The position numbers were made by a program, and so were the translations under genes. Positions 42,970-50,817 of a stretch of 51,950 bases of DNA are shown here, piece by piece. The notes under the pieces are model-generated. The model had not been told where the DNA came from. It made no database searches and saw only the letters and a program-made list of their open reading frames with translations. Source of the DNA: Anaerotignum lactatifermentans DSM 14214 (lineage in GTDB: Bacteria; Bacillota; Clostridia; Lachnospirales; Anaerotignaceae); assembly GCF_900142265.1 (NCBI RefSeq), contig NZ_FRAH01000018.1, positions 1 to 51,950 on the forward strand, read 5' to 3'. Every line of letters begins with the position of its first letter. The stretch's first letter is position 1.

Positions 42970-43017
42970 TGAGGAAAATGGATGCGGAAAAGAGCAGAAA
43001 TACAATCTTTTCCCTCA
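42970..43017 (+). other. Stem-loop after the DUF3788-like gene
   Basis: GGAAAAGA (42986-42993) pairs with TCTTTTCC (43006-43013), and the outer TGAGG/CCTCA also pair. No T run follows, so it may be a weak terminator or mRNA-stabilising structure. Confidence 0.45.
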
Positions 43018-43050
43018 GAAAAACAGGATTTTGACAAAAGAATGTCAGTA

Positions 43051-43074
43051 TTGTGGCAAAAGTCCTTGCCACAA
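43051..43074 (+). promoter_or_regulatory. Perfect palindrome on the aldolase promoter
   Basis: TTGTGGCAA-N6-TTGCCACAA, nine perfectly matched bases on each side, overlapping the -35 box. A weaker palindrome, TGACA-N6-TGTCA (43032-43047), lies just upstream with the same 6-base gap. This is the layout of a repressor operator. The regulator is unknown. Confidence 0.6.
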
Positions 43075-43095
43075 TGCCCATTCTGGTATTATAAT
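43066..43095 (+). promoter_or_regulatory. Promoter of the class II aldolase
   Basis: TTGCCA (43066-43071), 18-base spacer, TATAAT (43090-43095). Confidence 0.7.
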
Positions 43096-43145
43096 TTTAA
43101 TGTAGGATATTTTATTCCTAAAAAAGAGAAAGAGGTGTTTTAAAA

Positions 43146-44093
43146 ATGGCATTGGTAACAACAAAGGAAATGTTTGAAAAGGCATTCCAGGGCGGTTACG
43201 CGATTGGTGCGTTCAACATCAACAATATGGAAATCGTACAGGGCGTTGTGGCTGCCGCAAAAGCACAGAACTCCGCAGTTATCCTGCAGGTATCTAAAAG
43301 TGCGCTGAAATATGCTCACCCGAAATATCTGAAAGCTATGGTTGACGCGGCTGTAGAAGAAACAGGTCTGGACATTGCGCTGCATCTGGATCATGGTCCC
43401 GATCTGGAAACATGTAAAGAATGCATCGAATGCGGTTTCACATCCGTTATGTTCGACGGTTCTCATTATGACTACGAAGAAAACGTAGCAAAAACAAAAG
43501 AAGTAGTAGAATATGCGCATGCAAGGGGCGTAGTGGTTGAAGCGGAATTGGGCAAACTTGCAGGCGTAGAAGACGATGTAAAAGTAGACGCTGCCAACGC
43601 TACTTACACAGACCCTGACCAGGCTGTAGACTTCGTAAAACGCACAGGCGTTGATTCTCTGGCAATTGCCATTGGTACAAGCCATGGTGCTTACAAATTC
43701 AAAGGTGAAGCAAAACTGGACTTCGACCGTCTGGAAACCATCACAAAGAAATTGGAAGATGCCGGCTTCCATAATTTCCCCATTGTACTGCATGGTGCTT
43801 CCTCTGTAGACCAGAGATGCGTTGCAATGTGCAATGAATACGGTGGTAAAATCGACGGTGCAAAAGGTATCCCTGCGGAAATGCTGCGTAAAGCATCTTC
43901 CATGGCTGTTTGCAAAATCAACATGGACACAGACCTGCGTCTGGCTATGACAGCTGCAATCCGTAAATCCTTTGGCGAAAATCCCGCAGCTTTCGACCCT
44001 CGTGGTTACCTGGGTGACGCAAGAAACCTGATTCAGGAACTGGTAGAAGACAAAATCAAAAACGTGATCGGTTCTGTAGATTCTATGAAATAA
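43146..44093 (+). CDS. fba: Class II fructose-bisphosphate aldolase
   Basis: Zinc-dependent aldolase of glycolysis and gluconeogenesis. Metal and substrate sites are visible: GAFNINNMEIVQGV, the catalytic Asp and zinc His in LHLDHGPDLETCKEC, VEAELGKLAGVEDD, GTSHGAYKFKG and PIVLHGASSV, and the phosphate loop ICKINMDTDLR-type (VCKINMDTDLRLAMTAAI). 315 residues. AGAGGTG precedes the ATG. It is monocistronic, with a palindrome across its promoter, so it is probably regulated by sugar or redox state. Tagatose-bisphosphate aldolases are close relatives, but the sequence fits Fba best. Confidence 0.93.
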   Translation: MALVTTKEMFEKAFQGGYAIGAFNINNMEIVQGVVAAAKAQNSAVILQVSKSALKYAHPKYLKAMVDAAVEETGLDIALHLDHGPDLETCKECIECGFTSVMFDGSHYDYEENVAKTKEVVEYAHARGVVVEAELGKLAGVEDDVKVDAANATYTDPDQAVDFVKRTGVDSLAIAIGTSHGAYKFKGEAKLDFDRLETITKKLEDAGFHNFPIVLHGASSVDQRCVAMCNEYGGKIDGAKGIPAEMLRKASSMAVCKINMDTDLRLAMTAAIRKSFGENPAAFDPRGYLGDARNLIQELVEDKIKNVIGSVDSMK

Positions 44094-44130
44094 GAAATAT
44101 CAGAACAATGATATTTAACTAAAAATAGAA

Positions 44131-44171
44131 AGAGCAATATCTGTTTGAATATGCAGATGTTGCTTTTTTTT
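44131..44171 (+). terminator. Terminator of fba
   Basis: AGCAATATCTG pairs with CAGATGTTGCT (one T-G), then a T run. Confidence 0.85.
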
Positions 44172-44193
44172 GTACTGGAAAAGATACATGTTC

Positions 44194-44222
44194 TTGCAAT
44201 GCCTTTATGGATGGGATAAAAT
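44194..44222 (+). promoter_or_regulatory. Promoter of the MBL hydrolase
   Basis: TTGCAA (44194-44199), 17-base spacer, TAAAAT (44217-44222). Confidence 0.75.
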
Positions 44223-44259
44223 AGAAACAGAGTAATTTGTTATCCAAGGAGGGATTCTT

Positions 44260-45147
44260 ATGTATGAACTGGTTCAGGTGGCAGCAAACACCTATTATAT
44301 CAATAGCCCGTCTAAAATGGGCGTATACCGTGTCAGCGACGATGATGTATGGCTCATTGACAGTGGCAATGACAAAGATGCAGGCAGAAAAGTGCAGAAA
44401 ATTCTGGAAGCACAGGGGTGGAAATTGACAGCCATCATCAATACTCATTCCAATGCAGACCATATCGGCGGCAATACGCTGCTGCAAAATCGTCTGAATT
44501 GTGCCGTTTACAGCACACCCATGGAAAACGCTGTCATTGAAGCACCCATTCTGGAACCCTCTTTCCTCTATGGGGGCTATCCTTTCAAAAAACTGCGGAA
44601 TAAATTCTTAATGGCAACACCTTCCAAAGCCCAGGATATTGCCGAAGCAAAACTGCCGGAAGGTATGGAAATCATTCCGCTGGGCGGTCATTTCTGGCAG
44701 ATGATTGGTGTGAAAACACCAGATGATGTATATTTCCTGGCGGATTGTCTGTTTGGGGAAAATATCGTGGCAAAATACCACGTGAACTTTGTTTATGACT
44801 TGCAGGCATTTTTGGATACACTGGACTTTGTGGAACAGTTTCAGGGAAAACTCTGTATTCCTGCTCATGCGGAACCCACAGAAGATATTGTGTCACTGGT
44901 GAAAGTCAACCGTGACAAGTCTTTGGAAATTCTGAATAAGCTGCTGGAAATCTGCAAAACACCAAAAAACTTTGAATTGGTATTGAAAGAAATCTTTGAA
45001 GCCTTTGATCTGACCATGGATTATGGACAGTATGTCCTTGTAGGCAGCACCATTCGTTCCTATTTATCCTACCTGCTGGATAAGGGACAAATGGAGGCTT
45101 ATGTGGAAAATAATCTGCTTCTTTGGAAGACCGCAGAAACTGTATAA
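44260..45147 (+). CDS. MBL-fold metallo-hydrolase with altered metal motif
   Basis: A 295-residue metallo-beta-lactamase-fold protein. The core has VWLIDSGNDKDAGRK, the metal loop NTHSNADHIGGN, IIPLGGHFWQMIGV and YFLADCLFGEN. The usual HxHxDH reads HSNADH, so the second His is Asn while Asp-His remain. A C-terminal helical extension of about 90 residues (SLEILNKLLEICKTPKNFEL) is reminiscent of a winged-helix tail seen in some MBL hydrolases. AAGGAGGG precedes the ATG and it has its own promoter. The substrate is unknown; a thioesterase, glyoxalase-type or other hydrolase role is possible. Confidence 0.82.
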   Translation: MYELVQVAANTYYINSPSKMGVYRVSDDDVWLIDSGNDKDAGRKVQKILEAQGWKLTAIINTHSNADHIGGNTLLQNRLNCAVYSTPMENAVIEAPILEPSFLYGGYPFKKLRNKFLMATPSKAQDIAEAKLPEGMEIIPLGGHFWQMIGVKTPDDVYFLADCLFGENIVAKYHVNFVYDLQAFLDTLDFVEQFQGKLCIPAHAEPTEDIVSLVKVNRDKSLEILNKLLEICKTPKNFELVLKEIFEAFDLTMDYGQYVLVGSTIRSYLSYLLDKGQMEAYVENNLLLWKTAETV

Positions 45148-45208
45148 TTTGCTGAAAAAGTTTGTGACATTTTTTGTTATATTCTGTATACAGATTTCCT
45201 GTTTTTTG

Positions 45209-45237
45209 TTGACATGCTCATAGATAGGCTTTATTAT
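45209..45237 (+). promoter_or_regulatory. Promoter of the MATE transporter
   Basis: TTGACA (45209-45214), 17-base spacer, TATTAT (45232-45237). The predicted start, about 45244, is at the foot of the leader hairpin. Confidence 0.78.
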
Positions 45238-45242
45238 ATTGC

Positions 45243-45289
45243 ATAGACCATTGAAACGGCACTGCTTCGGCAGTGCCTTGGTTTTCTAT
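45243..45289 (+). promoter_or_regulatory. Leader hairpin of the MATE gene
   Basis: GGCACTGC-TTCG-GCAGTGCC (45258-45277) is a perfect 8-bp stem with a stable UUCG loop. Outer pairs ATAG/CTAT and ACCA/TGGT extend it from 45243 to 45289, ending just before AGGAG. The whole 5-prime end of the mRNA is thus folded. The ending TTTTCTATT also suits an inefficient terminator. Confidence 0.55.
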
Positions 45290-45300
45290 TAGGAGAAAAA

Positions 45301-45450
45301 ATGAAAATGTCACAAAGGAGGAAAAACGAAAATGAGCACCACTGCGGTTCAGCCCAAAGAAAACAAAATGGGAACCATGCCTATCAACAAGCTGCTTTTG
45401 AACATGTCTTTGCCAATGATGATTGCCATGCTGATTCAGGCGCTGTATAA
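45301..45450 (+). CDS. Possible 49-residue upstream ORF overlapping the MATE start
   Basis: ATG 45301 sits five bases after AGGAG, a good ribosome site, and opens a frame of 49 codons that runs through the MATE start in another frame and ends at a TAA. The peptide begins MKMSQRRKNENEHHCGSAQR; its later part is simply the shifted MATE coding sequence. It could be a leader whose translation controls the pump gene, or chance. Only the AGGAG and the first codons are independent of MATE coding. Confidence 0.3.
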   Translation: MKMSQRRKNENEHHCGSAQRKQNGNHAYQQAAFEHVFANDDCHADSGAV

Positions 45451-46690
45451 CATCATTGACAGTATGTTCGTAGCACAGATCAGTGAAAATGCCCTTTCTG
45501 CGGTTTCACTGGCATTCCCCATGCAGAACTTTATGATTGCTGTAGGTACAGGGACGGGCGTTGGTGTCAATGCGCTGCTTTCCAAGAGCCTGGGCGCAAA
45601 GCGTATCAAAATTGCAAACAAAACGGCAAATGTCAGCATGTTTCTGGTATTCATGAACTGGATTCTGTTTATCCTGATTGGTCTGTTTGTAGCAAAACCC
45701 TTTTTGATGGGGCAGACCAAAGTGGCAGAAATCGTTGATTACGGCAATACATACCTGCGAATTTGCTGTGTGGCATCTCTGGGTATTTATGCGGAAATCG
45801 CACTGGAAAGATTGCTCCAGGCAACAGGACGCACCTTCTATACCATGATTACGCAGGCAACAGGTGCGGTTGTGAATATCATTCTGGACCCCATTCTGAT
45901 TTTTGGCATGTTTGGTATGCCGAAAATGGGCGTTGCAGGTGCGGCATTGGCGACCGTTATCGGTCAGTTTATTGCAGCAGGGCTGGCACTGTTTTTCAAC
46001 TTGAGAGTAAATCATGATATTAAATTTGACTGGAAAAATATGCTGCCTACAAAATTTGTGCTTTTCCATATTTATAAAGTTGCGGTGCCTTCTATTCTGA
46101 TGGTTTCCATCGGTTCTGTCATGATGTTCTGCATGAACCGTATTCTGGAAGTATTCACCACAACAGCCATTGCAGTATTTGGTGTATATTTCAAATTACA
46201 GAGTTTTATCTTTATGCCGATTTTCGGTATGAATAATGGTATGGTACCCATCATTGCCTATAACTATGGCGCAAGACATCGTGATCGTATCATTGGTACT
46301 ATTAAACTGGCAGTTATGTACGCAGTTGCTATGATGCTCATTGGTTTTGCAGTATTCCAGATCATTCCTGATAAATTGCTGCTGATGTTCAATGCATCGG
46401 AAAACATGCTTGCCATTGGTGTTCCAGCATTGCGTCTGATTTCCATCAGCTTCCTGCTGGCAGGTTTCAACATCATTTGTTCCTCTGTATTCCAGGCAAT
46501 GGGCAATGGCGTTTTCAGTCTGATTGTTTCTGTTGTCCGTCAGCTGGTGGTATTGGTGCCTGTAGCGTTCCTGATTTCCAAGATGGGCGTTCTGGACCGC
46601 ATCTGGTGGTCTTTCCCCATTGCGGAAGTTGTGGCAGCAGCAATTTGTATTTTCTTCCTGCGGAAGATTTTGAAAATGCTTGATTTTTAA
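45332..46690 (+). CDS. MATE-family multidrug efflux transporter
   Basis: A 452-residue cation/drug antiporter with about twelve membrane helices. Landmarks: LLLNMSLPMMIAMLIQALYN, IDSMFVAQISENALSAVSLA, GTGTGVGVNALLSKSLGAKR in the first half and FGMNNGMVPIIAYNYGARHR in the second; the repeat of the G-x-N/S-x-L-x(2)-Y/S-G-A pattern marks the two homologous halves. The start chosen (45332) has AAAGGAGG upstream. It probably exports drugs or metabolites by sodium or proton exchange; the substrate is unknown. The leader is heavily structured, which hints at induced expression. Confidence 0.92.
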   Translation: MSTTAVQPKENKMGTMPINKLLLNMSLPMMIAMLIQALYNIIDSMFVAQISENALSAVSLAFPMQNFMIAVGTGTGVGVNALLSKSLGAKRIKIANKTANVSMFLVFMNWILFILIGLFVAKPFLMGQTKVAEIVDYGNTYLRICCVASLGIYAEIALERLLQATGRTFYTMITQATGAVVNIILDPILIFGMFGMPKMGVAGAALATVIGQFIAAGLALFFNLRVNHDIKFDWKNMLPTKFVLFHIYKVAVPSILMVSIGSVMMFCMNRILEVFTTTAIAVFGVYFKLQSFIFMPIFGMNNGMVPIIAYNYGARHRDRIIGTIKLAVMYAVAMMLIGFAVFQIIPDKLLLMFNASENMLAIGVPALRLISISFLLAGFNIICSSVFQAMGNGVFSLIVSVVRQLVVLVPVAFLISKMGVLDRIWWSFPIAEVVAAAICIFFLRKILKMLDF

Positions 46691-46699
46691 GAGAATCAG

Positions 46700-46739
46700 A
46701 AAAGATGGTTTGTTCTTTCGGGACAGCCATCTTTTTTTG
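46700..46739 (+). terminator. Terminator of the MATE gene
   Basis: AAAAGATGG pairs with CCATCTTTT; a T run follows. Confidence 0.82.
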
Positions 46740-46744
46740 TTTGG

Positions 46745-46774
46745 TTGCGAAAAATGCCTCTTGTGTGGTACACT
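46745..46774 (+). promoter_or_regulatory. Promoter upstream of the small membrane protein
   Basis: TTGCGA (46745-46750), 18-base spacer, extended -10 TGTGGTACACT (TACACT 46769-46774). Confidence 0.6.
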
Positions 46775-46803
46775 GAATTTATCAAAAAAGCAGGAGGTTA
46801 CCA

Positions 46804-47130
46804 ATGATTATTTACATCTGTCTCATGGCAGTGATGGCATATCTGGCGTTTCGATGGGGAAAGGAAACAAAGACAGGCACCTGTCATATGATGAAAGAGT
46901 ATACAGAGAAAAAAGAGACGGCAGAGCAAGTTGGAAATTTACTGCAGTTTGTAGGGAAATGCGCCTGTGCCAGCGGTGGACTCATGGCAGTCTGCTTTTT
47001 CTGGAGAATGCTGGCAGGAGATTTTCCGAGAGTGTTGGCAGCGGTTTCTATTTTGTTTTACAGCCTTGGTTTTATCCGTGCCATGTTGATTCTGCAAAAA
47101 ATACAGAAGGAAGAGAGGGGACAAAATTGA
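46804..47130 (+). CDS. Small integral membrane protein of unknown function
   Basis: 108 residues with three hydrophobic segments: MIIYICLMAVMAYLAF at the N-terminus, ASGGLMAVCFFWRMLAGDF in the middle and VLAAVSILFYSLGFIRAMLI near the end, joined by charged loops. No family recognised. AGGAGGT precedes the ATG. The lspA-like gene starts inside its last codons (TTGA overlap), so the two are made together. A role linked to membrane proteins or lipoproteins is only suggested by that coupling. Confidence 0.7.
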   Translation: MIIYICLMAVMAYLAFRWGKETKTGTCHMMKEYTEKKETAEQVGNLLQFVGKCACASGGLMAVCFFWRMLAGDFPRVLAAVSILFYSLGFIRAMLILQKIQKEERGQN

Positions 47131-47573
47131 AGTATTTTGGTATCATGCTGTCCGTATTTGGTCTGGATACAGTGACGAAAATCTGGGCAAGAAAAAAACT
47201 GCCTCTGGGTGGAAAAACAGAAATCATCAAAGATAAATTTTATTTTCGGCGCATAAAAAACGATGGTATGGCATATAATACCCTTGAGCGAAATCCCAAA
47301 GCAGTGTTATATCTCACAGGCGGACTCATCGGTTGGTGCTTCGCTGCTTTCTGTATGATGCTCACAAAACAGGAGGAAAAAAAGCATTTGCTCCTGTCGC
47401 TTTCTGTGATGTTGGGCGGCGCTTTGGGTAACTTTTGGGATCGTATTCGACGTGGTGGTGTGACAGATTTTCTCTATATCAAGTGGAAAAAAGCGCCTAT
47501 TTTCAACCTGGCTGACATTGCCATCGTAAGCGGCGGAATCTGGGGATTGCTTGCCTCTTTATGGAAAAGATAA
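47127..47573 (+). CDS. lspA: Lipoprotein signal peptidase II-like protein
   Basis: Membrane aspartyl protease that cleaves the signal of lipoproteins before the lipidated Cys. The two catalytic aspartates are in GGALGNFWDRIRRGGVTDFL and PIFNLADIAIVSGG, the family's most conserved stretches, and four hydrophobic segments fit. 148 residues, normal but on the short side. The start is TTG 47127, with GAGAGGGG upstream, overlapping the previous gene by four bases. The frame is open much further upstream but overlaps that gene. Usual neighbours such as rluD are missing, so it may be a secondary copy. Confidence 0.88.
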   Translation: MKYFGIMLSVFGLDTVTKIWARKKLPLGGKTEIIKDKFYFRRIKNDGMAYNTLERNPKAVLYLTGGLIGWCFAAFCMMLTKQEEKKHLLLSLSVMLGGALGNFWDRIRRGGVTDFLYIKWKKAPIFNLADIAIVSGGIWGLLASLWKR

Positions 47574-47626
47574 CAAGGAATTGGTTTTATTTTTAAAAAA
47601 ACTATGGTATTTGTATAGATTAGGGG

Positions 47627-47655
47627 TTGAAGAATGTCGATAAACGTAGTATAAT
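47627..47655 (+). promoter_or_regulatory. Promoter of the 6S RNA gene
   Basis: TTGAAG (47627-47632), 17-base spacer, TATAAT (47650-47655). Confidence 0.8.
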
Positions 47656-47661
47656 ACACTC

Positions 47662-47855
47662 AGGAAACATCCTGAGATGCTCGATAGCCCATCGTTATTG
47701 AACCTACATGACTGAAAAGGGATTCCTATAAGCTAAAGTGATGTCAGGCCTCAAGATAATTCCCTTTGGGCGGAGGAAGACTGAGACTTTGGCTGCGGTT
47801 GCCCACCTGGCTTAGGCTAGGTGTCAAGAGATGGGAACGGCATTTCGGGATCTCC
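47662..47855 (+). ncRNA. ssrS: 6S RNA
   Basis: 6S RNA binds the housekeeping RNA polymerase by imitating an open promoter. The 418-base gap between lspA and the next gene has a full promoter, a long structured transcript and a terminator but no ORF. The ends form the closing stem: ATCCTGAGATGC (47669-47680) pairs over all 12 positions, allowing G-U, with GCATTTCGGGAT (47840-47851). CTGAGATGCTCG near the 5-prime end and GGCATTTCGGGAT near the 3-prime end parallel the E. coli 6S ends as I remember them. The length of about 190 nt fits. Mature ends are estimated. Confidence 0.75.
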
Positions 47856-47866
47856 GTGCGTATGAG

Positions 47867-47910
47867 AACAGGTATATGGATATTGCATAATATTCATATA
47901 CCTGTTTTTT
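47867..47910 (+). terminator. Terminator of the 6S RNA gene
   Basis: AACAGGTATATG pairs with CATATACCTGTT, followed by a T run. Confidence 0.88.
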
Positions 47911-47991
47911 CGTGCATAAAAAAAGAGGTTCTATTTTCCGGTGCATGTCCGTATACTGTTATAAAGTTTGACAGGGAGTGTGAGGACATAC

Positions 47992-50322
47992 ATGAAACGG
48001 ATTTGTTTTTTCCTTTTGATACTGACAAGCCTGTTTTGGACAGGCTGTGGAAATGCAGTAACGGGAGAAATGGCAGAAATAGGACGTATTGGCGATGATT
48101 TATCCATCAGCCGTGCCATGGCAGCTAAGACTATGGCATTGACTTTTTACACCAAAGAGGAATTGGAAGGGCTGGAGCAAGTGGCAGATTTTCCAGATGT
48201 GCCTCAGACAGACCCTTTTTACCCCTACATCAATGGGGCAGTGAAACTGGGGCTGCTATCCGGTGATGAGGACGGTAATTTTTATCCAGAAAAAGATTTG
48301 ACATTGATACAGGCACAAGCGTTATTAGACCGAATGGCACCCGATTATGACAGCCGAATGGTGCTGGACGAAAGCAATCAGAATATGCCGGTGGCTTACA
48401 GTCTATGGATACAATTATTGCAGACTGCCTTGGAAGCAAGGGAAGAAGAACTTTCTGCCTATGGCATTACGGAAGAAACCCGTGTGCTTCTGACAGCGGA
48501 AGATAGCGGTGGCATGTTTGATAATGGCTATTATGGCGGAGCCGGATTGGATTTGAAGCCCTATGAAAATACGGCACTGCGGTATTGGGCAAAAGATGGG
48601 GAAATTCTGGCGTTACTGGAAGTTACCGATACTACCCCTACCATTGAGAATATCTACTGTACGGCTTCCGGCGGAACCATTCACATGGAAACAGGCGCAG
48701 GCAGTGTGACACGACCTTATACAGGACAGGCAGTGAACGGCATTTGCGATGTGACCCTCTCGGAAGGAAAAGCGACAGAAGCGGTACAGGCGGCAGAATT
48801 AGGTCTTTGTACCGTAAAACGAGTCAATGGACAGGAAATTTATCTGGCAGAACAAGGGCTTCTCTCCTGGGCAGATGATTTTCGTATTTATGATGCGACT
48901 GGCACAGAATGGACGAGCCAAAAAGTATCAAAGTTGATTTGCGGCACAAAGGGAGCAAATTACTATCTCAAAGATGGAAAAGTGGCAGGGGCAATCATTA
49001 CCCAGACAGTACAGCCGGAGAATATCCGCGTACTTGTTGGCGGAGCAGGGCAAACAAAAGTGACCATTTCCGCAGAGGGAGGATTTACCCTGAAAAGCAG
49101 TGAAGCAGAAAAAACATTTTCTAATGGAGAACAGGCTGTGATGACTGCTGACTTGCCATGGTTTGACAGCGGTATTGTGGAAGCGGCTCCAACGGGAGAA
49201 AGCCCCTTATCCGTAACTTTTTCTGATGGTATAAAACGTCAGTATTTTGGCACAGTAGAGTTAGAACGGCGGCAGGACGGCATTTCTGTCATCAATGAAT
49301 TGCCCTTGGAAACCTATCTGCGGGGCGTGGTTCCTCATGAAATGCCTGTGGATTTTGGAGAAACAGCCCTTGAGGCTCAGGCAATCACTGCCCGCAGTTA
49401 TGCCTATAATCAGTTTTATGCTAACAGCTATTGCGGATATGGCGCTCATTTGGCAGATACTGTAGCCAGTCAGGTTTATCTTGGGGCGGATACGGCAGAA
49501 CTGTCTGACGCGGCAATCCAGGCAACGGCAGGAAAATGTCTGACGGCAGGAAATGAAGTGGTGACCACGTATTTTTATTCTACTTCCTGTGGGTATGGCG
49601 CAGATGCAAAAGAAGTATGGTCGGCAGACGGTACTTTCACAGAAGAAAGCAAACCCTATTTGACAGGCGGAACCTACGGCATTTCTGTGGAAAAACCGAA
49701 TACAGAAGAGGAATGGCTGGCATTCTGGCAGGATTGGGAGATTGAGGGATATGATGACGCGTCCCCTTGGTATCGGTGGAAAACATATTTTGGTGCGGGT
49801 CAGTTAACGGAAATCACCAGTGCCAAACTGAAAGAAGCTGCAAAATCCCATCCAGCCCATGTGGAAGTTTTGCAGGAGGATGGCAGTTGGAAGGCACAGA
49901 CACCACCAGAAGATTTGGGACGGCTCACAGGAATTTCTGTGGCAAAGCGTGGAGAAAGCGGCGTTATGGAAGTACTGCGATTGGACTACGAAAAAGGTTC
50001 TGTGCAGGTGAAAACAGAATATACCATCCGGCAAGTACTTTCTCCTACCAAAATGACAGTTGGTGACCCTATTTATTTGCAGAGGAAAGACGGAGAGTCT
50101 TTGACAGGGAATACCATGCTTCCCAGTGGATTTTTTGCCGTAAAAGAAATGAAAAATGCGGAAGGAAAATTGACAGGTGTTGCTCTTTATGGCGGTGGAA
50201 ACGGTCATGGTGTGGGCATGAGCCAGTATGGTGCCAAAGGCATGGCAGAAGATGGAAAAACAGCAGAAGAAATTCTGGAACATTACTATACAGGAACAAC
50301 CGTACAGCAAGTGATTGCATAA
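47992..50322 (+). CDS. SpoIID/LytB-domain protein with SLH module
   Basis: A 776-residue secreted protein. Residues 1-20 are a signal with a possible, non-ideal lipobox (FWTGC). Residues about 40-120 form one SLH module (SRAMAAKTMALTFYTKEELE, ADFPDVPQTDPFYPYINGAV). A long middle part of beta-rich character follows. The SpoIID domain starts near residue 430: LPLETYLRGVVPHEMP with the likely catalytic Glu, EAQAITARSYAYNQF, TYFYSTSCGYGADAKEVW and the closing GNGHGVGMSQYGAKGMAEDG. SpoIID proteins cut glycan strands in engulfment (sporulation) or stimulate amidases. The ATG at 47992 follows GTGAGG. The SLH part would anchor it to the wall rather than to the engulfing membrane. Confidence 0.88.
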   Translation: MKRICFFLLILTSLFWTGCGNAVTGEMAEIGRIGDDLSISRAMAAKTMALTFYTKEELEGLEQVADFPDVPQTDPFYPYINGAVKLGLLSGDEDGNFYPEKDLTLIQAQALLDRMAPDYDSRMVLDESNQNMPVAYSLWIQLLQTALEAREEELSAYGITEETRVLLTAEDSGGMFDNGYYGGAGLDLKPYENTALRYWAKDGEILALLEVTDTTPTIENIYCTASGGTIHMETGAGSVTRPYTGQAVNGICDVTLSEGKATEAVQAAELGLCTVKRVNGQEIYLAEQGLLSWADDFRIYDATGTEWTSQKVSKLICGTKGANYYLKDGKVAGAIITQTVQPENIRVLVGGAGQTKVTISAEGGFTLKSSEAEKTFSNGEQAVMTADLPWFDSGIVEAAPTGESPLSVTFSDGIKRQYFGTVELERRQDGISVINELPLETYLRGVVPHEMPVDFGETALEAQAITARSYAYNQFYANSYCGYGAHLADTVASQVYLGADTAELSDAAIQATAGKCLTAGNEVVTTYFYSTSCGYGADAKEVWSADGTFTEESKPYLTGGTYGISVEKPNTEEEWLAFWQDWEIEGYDDASPWYRWKTYFGAGQLTEITSAKLKEAAKSHPAHVEVLQEDGSWKAQTPPEDLGRLTGISVAKRGESGVMEVLRLDYEKGSVQVKTEYTIRQVLSPTKMTVGDPIYLQRKDGESLTGNTMLPSGFFAVKEMKNAEGKLTGVALYGGGNGHGVGMSQYGAKGMAEDGKTAEEILEHYYTGTTVQQVIA

Positions 50323-50330
50323 AAAAACAA

Positions 50331-50363
50331 CACGCAGGAATTTTTCCTGCGTGCTATTTTTTT
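50331..50363. terminator. Bidirectional terminator
   Basis: CACGCAGGAA pairs perfectly with TTCCTGCGTG, with T runs on both strands. It serves the SpoIID gene and the Rrf2 gene, whose stop codon touches it. Confidence 0.88.
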
Positions 50364-50787
50364 AGATTTCAATATGATTTTTTTCTTTGTATTCTTCTGC
50401 CATATCAGCTAAAGAAATGTTGTCCACGACATCATCCAGCGCTTCTTTCATCTTTTTCCAGATGGAAAGAGAAACGCAGGTGTCAGAGTTGGGGCACATG
50501 GGGTTGTCCACACAATCCACGGGAGAAAGGGAACCTTCCAGAATTCTCAGGACTTCTCCGATGGTGATATCTTTTGGTTCTCGTGTGAGAATGTAACCTC
50601 CCTGCGCACCGCGGTAGCTTTTTACCAGACCGGATTTTGTCAGTGGATTGATGATCTGTTCCAGATATTTTTCGGAAATATCCTGCTCTCTGGCGATGGA
50701 TTTCAAAGCCAGTGTGCCTTTGTCGTAATGGAGAGCCAGACTTAACATCAGGCGTATGCCATAGCGGCCTTTTGTAGATATTTTCAT
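50362..50787 (-). CDS. Rrf2-family transcriptional regulator (IscR-like)
   Basis: A winged-helix regulator of 141 residues. MKISTKGRYGIRLMLSLAL and SIAREQDISEKYLEQIINPL form the DNA-binding head, and RGAQGGYILTREPKDITIGE the wing. Three cysteines at about 92-105 (PVDCVDNPMCPNSDTCVSL, C-x5-C-x5-C) match the iron-sulfur ligands of IscR. So it may sense cluster supply or redox stress. CymR-type relatives lack these cysteines, which argues against that role. It lies 30 bases downstream of ybaK and probably shares its transcript; no iscS or iscU is nearby. Confidence 0.9.
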   Translation of the reverse strand: MKISTKGRYGIRLMLSLALHYDKGTLALKSIAREQDISEKYLEQIINPLTKSGLVKSYRGAQGGYILTREPKDITIGEVLRILEGSLSPVDCVDNPMCPNSDTCVSLSIWKKMKEALDDVVDNISLADMAEEYKEKNHIEI

Positions 50788-50817
50788 AAAAATACTCCTT
50801 ACTAAAAAAACGGGTGT

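Noticed and set aside
46680-47126. Upstream extension of the lspA frame by about 149 codons
   Set aside because: It would overlap the MATE terminator and all of the small membrane protein gene. TTG 47127 with GAGAGGGG gives a normal LspA.
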